A stretch of DNA of 64,000 bases from Paenibacillus sp. JJ-100 (GCF_948329825.1 NZ_CAOJCM010000001.1:496001-560000); one strand, 5' to 3'. Positions 38,749-48,373 are shown, counted from the first letter of the stretch. Numbers and translations: made by a program. The notes: generated by a model from the letters alone, not told the origin.

Positions 38749-39639
38749 ATGAGAACTTTAAAACGAACTTGGCCATTCCACGTAATGCTGCTGCCAGCCA
38801 TCATCTTTTTAATTATTTTCAGTTATGTGCCTATGGGCGGGATCGTTATGGCATTCCAAGACTACAAACCATGGATGGGTATCAGCGGCTCTGATTGGGT
38901 CGGGTTTGATAATTTTAGATATTTGTTCGAACGTGAAGACAGCTTGCAGGTTATCTTGAACACCCTGATCATCGCTGTACTCAAGCTGATTTTTAACCTG
39001 TTTGTTCCGTTTGTATTCGCCATACTGCTAAATGAGGTTCGCAAGATGGCCATTCAACGTACGATCCAAACGCTGGTCTATCTGCCTCACTTTTTATCTT
39101 GGGTCATCCTCGGTGGGATTTTACTTGACCTGTTATCGACAGGAGGACTGGTGAACCGGGTACTCGGCACATTCGGCCTGGGGCCGTACTTCTTCCTTGG
39201 AGATAACAGCTTGTTCCGACCAACGATCATTGTGACGGATGTGTGGAAGGAGTTCGGTTATAACATGATCGTCTTCCTCGCGGCCCTTGCCGGTATTAAT
39301 CCAGCATTGTATGAGGCAGCGGAGATCGATGGAGCCAACCGGTGGAAGCAGACGCTTCATATTACGATTCCGTCTCTTGTACCGATGTTGATGGTCGTAG
39401 GAACGCTGGCTCTAGGTAACGTACTCAACGCGGGATTCGACCAGATCTTCAACTTGTACAATCCGCTCGTCTATCAATCAGGAGACATCATCGATACCTT
39501 CGTCTATCGCTCGGCGCTCGAAAATGGCGAGATGGGCTTTGCAACCGCGATTGGATTGTTCAAATCCGTAATCAGTATGGCTCTGATCCTCGTATCGTAC
39601 AGCCTAGCCAAGAAATACGCCGGATACCGCATATTCTAA
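38749..39639 (+). CDS. ABC oligosaccharide importer permease, LplB type, locus C
   Basis: First membrane subunit of the galactan-locus importer. It begins MRTLKRTWPFHVMLLPAIIF and continues SYVPMGGIVMAFQDYKP, the LplB pattern. The EAA loop is ALYEAAEIDGANRW followed by HITIP. 296 residues, six helices. ATG at 38749 follows AGGGGGAG. It is followed by the partner permease at 29 nt and by two glycosidase genes, all on one strand with short gaps, so the four probably form one transcript. Confidence 0.94.
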   Translation: MRTLKRTWPFHVMLLPAIIFLIIFSYVPMGGIVMAFQDYKPWMGISGSDWVGFDNFRYLFEREDSLQVILNTLIIAVLKLIFNLFVPFVFAILLNEVRKMAIQRTIQTLVYLPHFLSWVILGGILLDLLSTGGLVNRVLGTFGLGPYFFLGDNSLFRPTIIVTDVWKEFGYNMIVFLAALAGINPALYEAAEIDGANRWKQTLHITIPSLVPMLMVVGTLALGNVLNAGFDQIFNLYNPLVYQSGDIIDTFVYRSALENGEMGFATAIGLFKSVISMALILVSYSLAKKYAGYRIF

Positions 39640-39668
39640 TTGACCGAACAGAGAAGGAAGGGACTACG

Positions 39669-40547
39669 ATGTATCATAAATCACGATCTTATCGCATTTT
39701 TAACGTCATCAATATCAGTTTTCTTATTCTGATTGCCATCATGTGTATTGTGCCCATGATTCACGTACTGGCAGTATCGTTCAGTAACAAGGCTGCAGCA
39801 GATGCGAATCTGGTCAGTCTCTGGCCGGTAGGGTTCTCCCTTGAAGCATACAAAAAAACGATGAATAATCCGATCTTTCTGAACTCGCTCTGGATTTCAC
39901 TGCTGCGTACGGTCATCGGTACAGGCATTACACTCCTGATTACCTTCTTGGCAGCTTACCCGTTGTCCAAGGAGAGCAGTGAATTCAAAGGCAGAACCGT
40001 ATACTCCTGGATTTTCGTATTCAGTATGATCTTCAATGGAGGTCTGGTTCCATTCTACATGGTTATTCAGAAGATCGGTCTGATGGATTCTTTCTGGGTA
40101 CTTGTACTGCCAGGGGCAGTCAACACGTTCCTGGTTATCCTGATGCTGAACTTCTTCCGTGGTATTCCTAAGGAATTGGAAGAAGCGGCGTTAATCGACG
40201 GAGCGAACCATTTCAGAACCTTGTTCAGTATCTTCCTGCCGATCTCGCTGCCTTCTATTGCAACAATTGCTCTGTTCAGCATGGTGTTCCACTGGAATTC
40301 CTGGTTTGACGGGCTGCTCTACATGAACAATGCGAAGGATTATCCGCTAGCTACATTCATGCAGACTGTCATTATTAAACGGGACATGAGCACGATGGCG
40401 ATGAATCCGAAGGAGATGGAAACCATCTCGCAAACGACTGTGCGTGCAGCTCAAATTTTTATCGGTAGTGCACCAATTCTGATTGTTTATCCGTTCCTTC
40501 AACGTTTCTTTGTAAAAGGTATGACGCTAGGCTCAGTAAAAGGCTGA
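39669..40547 (+). CDS. ABC oligosaccharide importer permease, YtcP type, locus C
   Basis: Second membrane subunit of the galactan-locus importer. The N-terminal helix ends in IVPMIHVLAVSFSNKAAADAN. The EAA loop is ELEEAALIDGANHF with SIFLP, and the C-terminus FVKGMTLGSVKG is typical. 292 residues. ATG at 39669 follows GAAGGAAGGG. The endo-galactanase gene starts 33 nt after its stop. As in loci A and B, no ATPase gene is present. Confidence 0.94.
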   Translation: MYHKSRSYRIFNVINISFLILIAIMCIVPMIHVLAVSFSNKAAADANLVSLWPVGFSLEAYKKTMNNPIFLNSLWISLLRTVIGTGITLLITFLAAYPLSKESSEFKGRTVYSWIFVFSMIFNGGLVPFYMVIQKIGLMDSFWVLVLPGAVNTFLVILMLNFFRGIPKELEEAALIDGANHFRTLFSIFLPISLPSIATIALFSMVFHWNSWFDGLLYMNNAKDYPLATFMQTVIIKRDMSTMAMNPKEMETISQTTVRAAQIFIGSAPILIVYPFLQRFFVKGMTLGSVKG

Positions 40548-40580
40548 GCATGAATATCTAATTTAATGGAGGCTGATATT

Positions 40581-41666
40581 TTGAGTCACTCAACCGAACA
40601 TCCTTTCATTCTTGGCATGGACGTGTCATTCATGGACGAAATTGAGCAACATGGTGGAACTTATCGTGATGCGGACGGTAAGGAGGAAGACCTGCTTACG
40701 ATTCTCAAGTTGAATGATGCCAATGCGATCCGTCTTCGTATTTGGAATGATCCTGTCGGTGGGTTCTGTAATCTGGAACGGACTGTAGAAATAGCCAAAC
40801 GAATCAAATCGCAGGGACTGCAATTTCTGCTCGATTTTCACTATTCCGATCGTTGGGCCGATCCAGCTAATCAGTGGAAACCAAAGGCTTGGGAAAATTT
40901 ATCGTATGAACAGCTCAGATTAGCTGTATGCACATATACTGCGGATGTACTTCGAGCGCTTAAAGAACACGATGCTTTACCAGATATGGTTCAGGTCGGT
41001 AATGAAATTACGCCAGGTATGTTATGGAATGAAGGTCGTGTTGGTGGTGAGGAGCATGACACAGATGAACAGTGGCAACGTTTCGCAGGTCTTGTGAAGT
41101 ATGGCATTGCAGCAGTGAAATCGGTTGATCCTTCGATTCAGATTATGATTCATATTGACCGCGGCGGAGATAATGCCGAGAGCCGCAAATTCTTTGATCG
41201 TTTTGAAACACTTGGCGTGGAGTTTGATGTGATTGGTCTGTCTTATTACCCATGGTGGCACGGAACACTGGATGCCTTACGTAACAACCTCAATGATCTG
41301 GCGCTGCGTTATGGCAAACCAATCAACGTGGTTGAGACGGCATATCCCTGGACACTGGAGCAGCCAGAGGGTATGGAATGGATTGTGAATCAGGAAGATA
41401 TGTTACTGCCAGGATATCCTGCAAGTGTGGAAGGACAGACTCAATATCTGAAGGATTTCTTACAGATTATCCGTGAAGTTCCAGGGGGTCTTGGGCATGG
41501 ATTCTATTATTGGGAGCCTGCCTGGATTCCGAGCAAAGAAGAATGGTCTGTAGGACACCCCAACAATTGGGGTAATCTGACGATGTTTGATTTTAAAGGA
41601 CGCAAGCTCGAATCATTTAAGGCGTTAACCGCTGTACAAGAGATGGATGCCAAAACATATGTTTGA
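40581..41666 (+). CDS. GH53 endo-beta-1,4-galactanase, no signal peptide
   Basis: Cleaves beta-1,4-galactan of pectic side chains (arabinogalactan type I). The GH53 TIM barrel is complete in 361 residues: GMDVSFMDEIEQHGG at the start, LDFHYSDRWADPANQWKP, acid/base Glu142 in VGNEITPG, nucleophile Glu252 in VVETAYPW, and DFKGRKLESF near the end. TTG at 40581 is chosen because GGAGG lies 9 nt upstream; the in-frame ATG at 40566 overlaps that site. The N-terminus has no hydrophobic signal, so the enzyme appears cytoplasmic, while well-known GH53 enzymes are secreted. It would then act on imported oligosaccharides, with the GH42 enzyme next to it. Confidence 0.92.
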   Translation: MSHSTEHPFILGMDVSFMDEIEQHGGTYRDADGKEEDLLTILKLNDANAIRLRIWNDPVGGFCNLERTVEIAKRIKSQGLQFLLDFHYSDRWADPANQWKPKAWENLSYEQLRLAVCTYTADVLRALKEHDALPDMVQVGNEITPGMLWNEGRVGGEEHDTDEQWQRFAGLVKYGIAAVKSVDPSIQIMIHIDRGGDNAESRKFFDRFETLGVEFDVIGLSYYPWWHGTLDALRNNLNDLALRYGKPINVVETAYPWTLEQPEGMEWIVNQEDMLLPGYPASVEGQTQYLKDFLQIIREVPGGLGHGFYYWEPAWIPSKEEWSVGHPNNWGNLTMFDFKGRKLESFKALTAVQEMDAKTYV

Positions 41667-41717
41667 AATAAAGGAATTATAAATAAAGGGAATTCAACGA
41701 CAAGGGAGTTTTCATAA

Positions 41718-43790
41718 ATGACATACAAATTTCCACCCGTAAGTGCCAAGGCTCCGTACATGCTGCATGGTGCTGACTATAACCCGGAACAATGGCTTCG
41801 TTATCCAGAGGTGCTTGAAGAAGATATTCGTTTGATGAAACTTGCAAAATGTAATGTCATGTCAGTCGGTATTTTCTCTTGGGTATCACTTGAGCCTGAA
41901 GAAGGAGTCTATACATTTGAATGGCTCGATCAGGTGCTGGACCGTTTTGCGGCAAACGGGATATATGCGTTTCTGGCAACACCAAGCGGTGCCAGACCGG
42001 CCTGGATGTCAGCAAAGTATCCTGAAGTTTTACGTGTATCCGAGAATCGGGTTCGAAACCTTCACGGGTTCCGTCATAATCACTGTTACACCTCTCCGGT
42101 ATATCGGGAAAAAGTAACGATGATGAACAGCAAGTTGGCCGAGCGTTACTCGGATCACCCGGCTGTCATCGGATGGCATATCTCGAATGAGTTCGGTGGG
42201 GATTGCCACTGTGACTACTGCCAAGAAGCCTTCCGTGGCTGGGTTCGTAATAAGTACAACACATTGGACGAGCTGAATCATGCATGGTGGACAACGTTCT
42301 GGAGCCATACAGTAACGGACTGGAGTCAAGTGGAATCTCCGGCACCACACGGTGAAACTCAAGTTCACGCGATGAATCTGGATTGGCGTCGTTTTGTAAC
42401 CGATCAGACAGCCGATTTCATCATACATGAAACGAAACCGCTTAAGGCAAAGAATCCGAATCTGCCAGTAACGACGAATCTGATGGAATTCTATGGCGGG
42501 TTAAACTATTGGAAGTTCGCAGATATTCTGGATTTCCTCTCCTGGGACAGTTATCCGACATGGCATGATGCCGAGGATGATGCAAAACAAGCATCCCGCA
42601 TTGCGATGATGCACGATATTGTACGTTCCATCAAAGGCGGACAGCCTTTCCTGCTTATGGAGAGCACACCAAGCTCGACGAACTGGCAGGATGTTAGCAA
42701 GCTGAAACGTCCGGGTATGCATCTACTATCCTCTTTGCAGGCAGTAGCACACGGATCAGACAGCGTACAGTACTTCCAGTGGAGAAAAAGCCGTGGTTCA
42801 AGTGAGAAGCTGCACGGCGCAGTAGTAGACCATGTAGGCACAGAACATACCCGTGTGTTCAAGGATGTGACCGATGTTGGTACAGCACTGCAAAGCATGG
42901 AGAGTATTGTTGGAACTACAGTCCCTGCTGAAGTTGCGATTATTTTCGACTGGGAAAATCGCTGGGCGGTCAATGATTCACAAGGTCCACGTAATATTGG
43001 TGTGAAATACGAGCAGACGGTAGAAGCTCACTACGAAGCATTCTGGAAAAAGGGTGTAGCGGTTGATGTCATCGACATGGAAGCTGACCTATCTAAGTAT
43101 AAAGTTCTGGTTGCACCAATGCTGTATCTCGTACGTGAAGGTGTTGGAGAACGGATCGAGAAATTTGTACAGGAAGGTGGCACATTTGTCGCAACCTACT
43201 GGTCTGGTATTGTTAATGAGAACGATCTCTGTTTCCTGGGTGGATTCCCGGGTCCACTTCGCAAAACGCTTGGCATCTGGTCTGAAGAGATCGATGGATT
43301 ACATGATCGTGAACGGAATGGAATCATTCCAGTCCAAGGCAATGCGCTTGAACTTACGACAGAGTATGATGCAATTGAACTATGCGACCTGATTCATCTC
43401 GAAGGTGCAACATCTCTTGCCGTGTATCGCTCTGATTTTTATGCCGGACGTCCAGCCTTGACGGTAAACGAGTTCGGTTCAGGTAAAGCTTATTATATGG
43501 CAGCGAGAATGAAAGAACCGTTTTATGATGATTTCTACGGCAGATTGATTGCCGAGCTGGATCTGGAGCGTGGACTGAAATCGGACATGGCCGCAGGCAC
43601 GACCGCACATGTACGTACTGACGGTGATTCGGATTATGTATTTGTTCAGAACTATACTGAGCACGAGAAACAAGTTCAGCTGGACAGTCAAGCGTACACG
43701 GATGTGCTTAGCGGAAAAGTGGTTGAAGCAAGCTTGAAGTTGCAGCCATATGATATTCGTGTACTGCGCAGAGCGGCGAATCGTAAATAA
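41718..43790 (+). CDS. ganA: GH42 beta-galactosidase
   Basis: Cytoplasmic beta-galactosidase that removes galactose from galacto-oligosaccharides. 690 residues in the usual three-domain order: catalytic TIM barrel, a trimerisation domain (about 400-610), and a small C-terminal beta domain. GH42 features include ADYNPEQW at the start, acid/base Glu158 in HISNEFGG and nucleophile Glu315 in LLMESTPS. Cys123, Cys163, Cys165 and Cys168 (CHCDYC) form the zinc-binding set found in many GH42 enzymes. ATG at 41718 follows AAGGGAG. It completes the galactan locus; a terminator lies about 110 nt downstream. Confidence 0.95.
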   Translation: MTYKFPPVSAKAPYMLHGADYNPEQWLRYPEVLEEDIRLMKLAKCNVMSVGIFSWVSLEPEEGVYTFEWLDQVLDRFAANGIYAFLATPSGARPAWMSAKYPEVLRVSENRVRNLHGFRHNHCYTSPVYREKVTMMNSKLAERYSDHPAVIGWHISNEFGGDCHCDYCQEAFRGWVRNKYNTLDELNHAWWTTFWSHTVTDWSQVESPAPHGETQVHAMNLDWRRFVTDQTADFIIHETKPLKAKNPNLPVTTNLMEFYGGLNYWKFADILDFLSWDSYPTWHDAEDDAKQASRIAMMHDIVRSIKGGQPFLLMESTPSSTNWQDVSKLKRPGMHLLSSLQAVAHGSDSVQYFQWRKSRGSSEKLHGAVVDHVGTEHTRVFKDVTDVGTALQSMESIVGTTVPAEVAIIFDWENRWAVNDSQGPRNIGVKYEQTVEAHYEAFWKKGVAVDVIDMEADLSKYKVLVAPMLYLVREGVGERIEKFVQEGGTFVATYWSGIVNENDLCFLGGFPGPLRKTLGIWSEEIDGLHDRERNGIIPVQGNALELTTEYDAIELCDLIHLEGATSLAVYRSDFYAGRPALTVNEFGSGKAYYMAARMKEPFYDDFYGRLIAELDLERGLKSDMAAGTTAHVRTDGDSDYVFVQNYTEHEKQVQLDSQAYTDVLSGKVVEASLKLQPYDIRVLRRAANRK

Positions 43791-43897
43791 GTTCAGAAGA
43801 TAGACAAGAATAGGGTTGCTTGAGTTCTCTGGAGACATATAGTTTAGGATGGGTCCGACGAACGAACGGAATTCCAGATATAGAGAGACATTAAAAT

Positions 43898-43942
43898 GGA
43901 TTGTCATGAGCCTTTGAACAGGGGTTCAAGGCAATCCTTTTT
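43898..43942 (+). terminator. Terminator of locus C
   Basis: Two stacked stems: outer GGATTG / CAATCC and inner GCCTTTGAAC / GTTCAAGGC (one bulge), followed by TTTTTCTG, about 110 nt after the ganA stop. Confidence 0.75.
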
Positions 43943-44060
43943 CTGTTATATGGGGCTTATGGGCTTTTTTTGGGCAATATAAAGGATAATCATGTCCACG
44001 TAGCGAAGACAAACACGTAACTTGTCAACTTAAGACTTTCATTGTCTGGGAGGAATTGAA

Positions 44061-45500
44061 ATGAATCAGAGAAATCTGGACGGCAACAGCATTATTATAC
44101 GGCTGGAAATGACAACGAAAGATATCAAGTTTGGCGAAGTGGCTTCGGCCATCTCGGAAGCTGGAGGAGACATCATTGCCATTGACGTCATTTCGACCAA
44201 TCAGGATGTCAGCGTACGTGACTTGACTGTAGCAGTCACCGATTCACAGGATAACAGCAAAATTGTAGAAGCGGTGAGCAAGCTTAAAGGCGTGTCCATC
44301 ATTAATGTGTCAGACCGTACATTCCTGTTGCATCTCGGTGGCAAAATTGAAGTTACACCGAAGACACCCATTCATAACCGGGAAGACCTCTCCCGTGTGT
44401 ACACTCCCGACGTGGCTAGGGTATGTTCGGCTATATCCGAGGAGCCTGGGAAAGCTTTTTCGCTGACCATTAAACGTAATACCGTGGCGGTTGTTTCTGA
44501 TGGTAGTGCGGTGCTAGGACTCGGTAATATTGGTCCGAGAGCGGCGATGCCGGTCATGGAAGGGAAGGCTATGCTGTTCAAACAATTTGCCGGCGTAGAT
44601 GCGTTCCCGATCTGCCTGGATACGCAGGATACCGAAGAGATCATTCGTACAGTGAAAGCGATATCACCTGCATTTGGTGGGATTAATCTGGAGGATATCT
44701 CTTCTCCACGTTGCTTTGAGATCGAACGCCGATTAAATGAAGAATTGGATATCCCGGTATTTCATGACGACCAGCATGGAACAGCGGTTGTTTTATATGC
44801 AGGTCTAATCAATGCACTCAAGCTGGTTGGTAAGTCTATCGATGAAGTGAAAATTGTCGTATGCGGCATTGGTGCGGCTGGTGTGGCATGTAGCAATATT
44901 TTGTTGTCTGCTGGCGCGAAGCGACTCATCGGTGTGGATCGTGACGGAGCGATTGTACGCACGAATTCGTATGATAATGATGTCTGGACAGAATACGCTG
45001 CACGCACTAATCCCGAACTGGAAACGGGTTCGCTGCAAGAGGTTATTCGGGGAGCAGATGTATTTATTGGCTTGTCGAGAGGTAATCTGTTGACGCGTGA
45101 AGATGTACAGACGATGGCGGACAATCCCATCGTATTTGCGATGGCTAATCCTGTACCTGAGGTCATGCCGGCTCTGGTCGAAGATATCGTTGCCGTTATG
45201 GCGACTGGACGTTCAGATTATCCGAACCAGATTAATAATGTTCTTTGTTTCCCAGGTATGTTCAGAGCAGTTCTGGATTGCCGGGCGACTGAAATTAATG
45301 AAGAGATGAAGCTGGCTGCTGCTCAGGCGATTGCTTCTGCGATCTCGGATGAAGAACGTACACGTTATTACATTATCCCGAGTGTATTCAACGATAAAGT
45401 GGTTAAATCGATGCGTAGGCGTGTCATTGAAGCAGCAATCCGGACGGGTGTGGCCAGACGTGTACCGCGTGAACAAACACGCGAAGGCGGGGAGTCATAA
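44061..45500 (+). CDS. NAD(P)-dependent malic enzyme with N-terminal ACT domain
   Basis: Oxidative decarboxylation of malate to pyruvate, linking the citric acid cycle to pyruvate metabolism. An N-terminal ACT-like regulatory domain (about 1-85, IIIRLEMTTKDIKFGEVASA) precedes the malic enzyme catalytic part with the Tyr in SRVYTPDVARV, LGNIGPRAAMPVMEGKA with the catalytic Lys, FHDDQHGTA for metal binding, and the Rossmann motif VVCGIGAAGVACSNI. 479 residues, like the ACT-containing YtsJ/MalS group of Bacillus. ATG at 44061 follows GGGAGGAA. It is translationally coupled to the next gene by a 1-nt overlap. Confidence 0.93.
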   Translation: MNQRNLDGNSIIIRLEMTTKDIKFGEVASAISEAGGDIIAIDVISTNQDVSVRDLTVAVTDSQDNSKIVEAVSKLKGVSIINVSDRTFLLHLGGKIEVTPKTPIHNREDLSRVYTPDVARVCSAISEEPGKAFSLTIKRNTVAVVSDGSAVLGLGNIGPRAAMPVMEGKAMLFKQFAGVDAFPICLDTQDTEEIIRTVKAISPAFGGINLEDISSPRCFEIERRLNEELDIPVFHDDQHGTAVVLYAGLINALKLVGKSIDEVKIVVCGIGAAGVACSNILLSAGAKRLIGVDRDGAIVRTNSYDNDVWTEYAARTNPELETGSLQEVIRGADVFIGLSRGNLLTREDVQTMADNPIVFAMANPVPEVMPALVEDIVAVMATGRSDYPNQINNVLCFPGMFRAVLDCRATEINEEMKLAAAQAIASAISDEERTRYYIIPSVFNDKVVKSMRRRVIEAAIRTGVARRVPREQTREGGES

Positions 45501-46198
45501 TGACCTCAAATTCAACTGATGAGCAGGAGCAAGTGCAACAAGATAGCTGGTCGCCTGATGCGATCCTGCGTGAAGCTCGTGCTTTTGTACAGATGGAAGC
45601 GTCCCGGCATTCCGATGGTCATGACTGGTCACACATTGAGCGTGTCACTACACTTGCGGTCAAACTAGCACGGCATATGGGCGCAGATCCATTTATATGC
45701 GAGCTATCTGCATTGCTGCATGACGTACCGGATGAGAAGCTCAATGACAGCTTGGAAGCTGGTATGGCGAAGCTACACGCCTGGTTGGACACGCAGCCGC
45801 TAGATCCTGCCACACGCGAATTAGTGGTGAATATTATTAGCACAATATCATATGCTGGTGGGCAAGGTGCTGCAGATCACTCGTTAGAAGCTCAGGTAGT
45901 GCAGGATGCAGACCGACTTGATGCGCTGGGCGCGATTGGCATCGCCCGTACGTTTGCCTTTTCAGGTGCCCGCGGGCGTGAAATGTATGATCCATCCCTA
46001 CCTCCGAGAAAACAGATGACTCGGGAGGAATATCGCAATGGGCGCAGCACAACGATCAATCATTTTTACGAAAAGTTATTCAAGCTGAAGGATCTTATGA
46101 ATACATCTTACGGTAAGAAACTGGCGCAGCAGCGTCACGAGTATATGGTGCAGTATGTGGAGCAATTTAAGAAAGAATGGGAAAGTGCCGATATATAA
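45500..46198 (+). CDS. HD-domain phosphohydrolase (YedJ-like)
   Basis: Predicted metal-dependent phosphohydrolase of unknown substrate. The metal-binding residues of the HD fold are present: His in SDGHDWSHIERV, the His-Asp pair in LLHDVPDEK, and the distal Asp in DADRLDALGAIG. 232 residues. YedJ-type proteins share ARTFAFSGARGREMYDP-like features after the last metal ligand. ATG at 45500 overlaps the malic enzyme stop (TAATG). The coupling suggests joint regulation, but a functional link to malate metabolism is not known. Confidence 0.88.
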   Translation: MTSNSTDEQEQVQQDSWSPDAILREARAFVQMEASRHSDGHDWSHIERVTTLAVKLARHMGADPFICELSALLHDVPDEKLNDSLEAGMAKLHAWLDTQPLDPATRELVVNIISTISYAGGQGAADHSLEAQVVQDADRLDALGAIGIARTFAFSGARGREMYDPSLPPRKQMTREEYRNGRSTTINHFYEKLFKLKDLMNTSYGKKLAQQRHEYMVQYVEQFKKEWESADI

Positions 46199-46237
46199 GT
46201 TAAGCTTCAACCGTTGAACTGATGGTGCGAAAATTAG

Positions 46238-46289
46238 ATTGGAGCATTTCGTCTCTATTAATGGGGCGAGGTGCTCCAATTTAATTTTT
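46238..46289 (+). terminator. Terminator after the malic enzyme operon
   Basis: ATTGGAGCA / TGCTCCAAT with an inner stem of G-U-rich pairs, followed by TTAATTTTT, 40 nt after the stop. Confidence 0.75.
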
Positions 46290-46446
46290 ACATTTTTCGA
46301 ACGGGGAATAGCTAAGGTGGAAGCTCTCATGGTACAATAATCCTTCTCCTGAAGTCATTCGGGCAAAATTAGAATTATGGGGTAATAATCAACATGAACA
46401 TTATCAATATTAAAATGAATAGGTCGGATAAATGGAGGGAGATGCC

Positions 46447-47514
46447 ATGTCATTTGGAGCACGTGTACTTAAGACAGGTATAGCGGTCACGCTTGCTTTA
46501 TATCTAAGTAGTTTATTTCTAAACCCACAATCTCCTGTGCCAGCCGCGATCGCAGCGATATTTGCCATGCAGCCTTCCATCTATCGTTCGTGGAAGTATT
46601 TCCTTGATCAGCTACAAACAACTACACTTGGTGCGATTGTAGCTTTACTGGGGGGGATGGTGCTATCGAATGAACCCATAGCAGTGGGTTTAATTATTGT
46701 GCTTGTTATTATGATCTGTCTTAAATTAAATATGGGTGAGACGGTTGGGCTGACACTGGTCACGGTTGTATCCATCATGGAAGCCTCTGGAGATTGGCAC
46801 TTTGCACTTAATCGATTCTTGCTAACCCTTGTGGGCATCATATCCGCTTTTCTGATTAACATCACGGTGTTTCCACCTAAACCAAAGGTACAGTTTGTGA
46901 AGCAGATCCATAGTGTATTCAGTGGTATGTCCCTGTTACTTCGTACCTCGATCTCTGCTGAGATCAAAGAGGTAGTATTCCGCGAAGAGAAGAGTAATCT
47001 GGGTGGAGCGATCAAGTCTTTATCGGATAAATATCATCTGTTTGAAGAAGAGCAGAAGAAGATGAAACGGGCTAGATTCAGTGAGACTCGTCAAATGGTT
47101 GTATATAAACAGATGCTGCTCAGTTTGCAAAAAGGATATGATGTACTGGAATCGGTAGAACGTCATTATTTTCAGGCACAGCGGACACCAGAGATGAATA
47201 TATTTTTTGATACCCATCTGGAACGAGGCATTAAATTCCATGAACATGCCTTGCTCAAATTCGAAGATAAATTAAAGCCGAACGGTGAAGAGGCCGCACA
47301 ATTTGTGAGTGAGAATGACCATTTCATGGAGCAGGCTATTACGCAGTTTGATGTTGACAGGGATGGCATGTTAAGGCTGTCCATCGTGGCTGCGGCCATA
47401 TATGATTATGGTTATCAGCTGGAGCGGCTGAATCGGCTGGCGGAGCATGTGCATTCTTCAAGTGAAGACAAAGATTCACAGGATCATATACTGAACTGGC
47501 TGAAATGGCCTTAG
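46447..47514 (+). CDS. Aromatic acid exporter family membrane protein (ArAE/FUSC-like)
   Basis: A 355-residue protein with an N-terminal membrane half of about five helices (VLKTGIAVTLALYLSSLF, the FAMQPSIYRSWKYFLDQLQTT region, IAVGLIIVLVIMICLKLNMG) and a C-terminal cytoplasmic helical half rich in Lys and Glu. This layout matches the Gram-positive aromatic acid exporter proteins (formerly DUF939). The transported compound is unknown. ATG at 46447 follows GGAGGGAG with 6-nt spacing; an ATG at 46432 is in frame but overlaps the ribosome binding site. It is probably transcribed alone, with a weak terminator after it. Confidence 0.88.
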   Translation: MSFGARVLKTGIAVTLALYLSSLFLNPQSPVPAAIAAIFAMQPSIYRSWKYFLDQLQTTTLGAIVALLGGMVLSNEPIAVGLIIVLVIMICLKLNMGETVGLTLVTVVSIMEASGDWHFALNRFLLTLVGIISAFLINITVFPPKPKVQFVKQIHSVFSGMSLLLRTSISAEIKEVVFREEKSNLGGAIKSLSDKYHLFEEEQKKMKRARFSETRQMVVYKQMLLSLQKGYDVLESVERHYFQAQRTPEMNIFFDTHLERGIKFHEHALLKFEDKLKPNGEEAAQFVSENDHFMEQAITQFDVDRDGMLRLSIVAAAIYDYGYQLERLNRLAEHVHSSSEDKDSQDHILNWLKWP

Positions 47515-47548
47515 CTGTGATAATCAGTTACAATAGATTAACAACTTG

Positions 47549-47575
47549 CCCGGACAACAGCGTCCGGGTTGTTTC
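47549..47575 (+). terminator. Probable terminator after the exporter-family gene
   Basis: CCCGGAC / GTCCGGG stem with a 6-nt loop followed by TTGTTTC, 34 nt after the stop. The U-tract is short. Confidence 0.6.
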
Positions 47576-47649
47576 ATATATTGAGGTACTCATGTGTTTT
47601 TCATCAACAGGGATGACAATGAATCTAAATGAACTGAGGGATCGAATCA

Positions 47650-48111
47650 ATGGAGATTGCGCAGCTGGATGCAGAACTACTGGAATGGTTTAGTGGAAAT
47701 GATCTGGAGAACAAACAACATGAGGCGATGCAGCTTCTTACTGTAACTGACGGACAATGGCCTCATGTGGCTATGATTAGCATGGGGGAAGTGGTATCCT
47801 TAAGCCCAAACTGCCTTCGATTGGCACTCTGGCAAGGTACCCAGACAAGTATGAATATGATGGAAACAGGTAAGGCTACGTTAGTTGCAATACATGGACA
47901 ACGTTTGCTACATATTCGTCTGGAAGTACAACGGTTACCTGAGTTAACGAATGCTGTACATCCACGTGACAGGTATGAGTGTAAAATACGCCATATTCGT
48001 ATAGATCAAGCACCGTATGCAGAGATTACATCGGGCATTACATTTCAATTGAAAGATGAGACGGGAACGTTGATCCGCTGGGTGGATACGATCGAAGAGT
48101 TGAAGAAATAA
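47650..48111 (+). CDS. Flavin split-barrel protein (pyridoxamine 5'-phosphate oxidase-like)
   Basis: A 153-residue protein with the small split-barrel fold used by FMN-binding PNPOx-like enzymes. Supporting features: TVTDGQWPHVAMISMGEVV as the first beta-hairpin, the strand LRLALWQGTQTSMNMMETGKA and the later IRIDQAPYAEIT. The substrate is unknown and the protein is too short for a canonical PNP oxidase. ATG at 47650 follows GAGGGA at 12 nt. It stands alone; the about 260 nt after it carry an imperfect AACGTCTCCG / CGGGACGTT inverted repeat at 48200-48225, without a T-run. Confidence 0.78.
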   Translation: MEIAQLDAELLEWFSGNDLENKQHEAMQLLTVTDGQWPHVAMISMGEVVSLSPNCLRLALWQGTQTSMNMMETGKATLVAIHGQRLLHIRLEVQRLPELTNAVHPRDRYECKIRHIRIDQAPYAEITSGITFQLKDETGTLIRWVDTIEELKK

Positions 48112-48373
48112 GACAAAGTAAAGTGACTGAGAAAGAGAATCTGGCAGACGACATACCAACTAAGAAAAGAATATAGTAAACATAGTGGAAACAACAAATA
48201 ACGTCTCCGCTTGCATCGGGACGTTGTCACTGGTAAAATATAAAATGGTTTTCAGAAAAAAAGAATCAATACATTATCGAAAATTCACTTTCTAAATTAT
48301 TATACTATTGATTTTCGGGATTGTCAAATAGATATTTGCGGACACACTCCGGGGAAAGAGAGGCGTACAGCAT

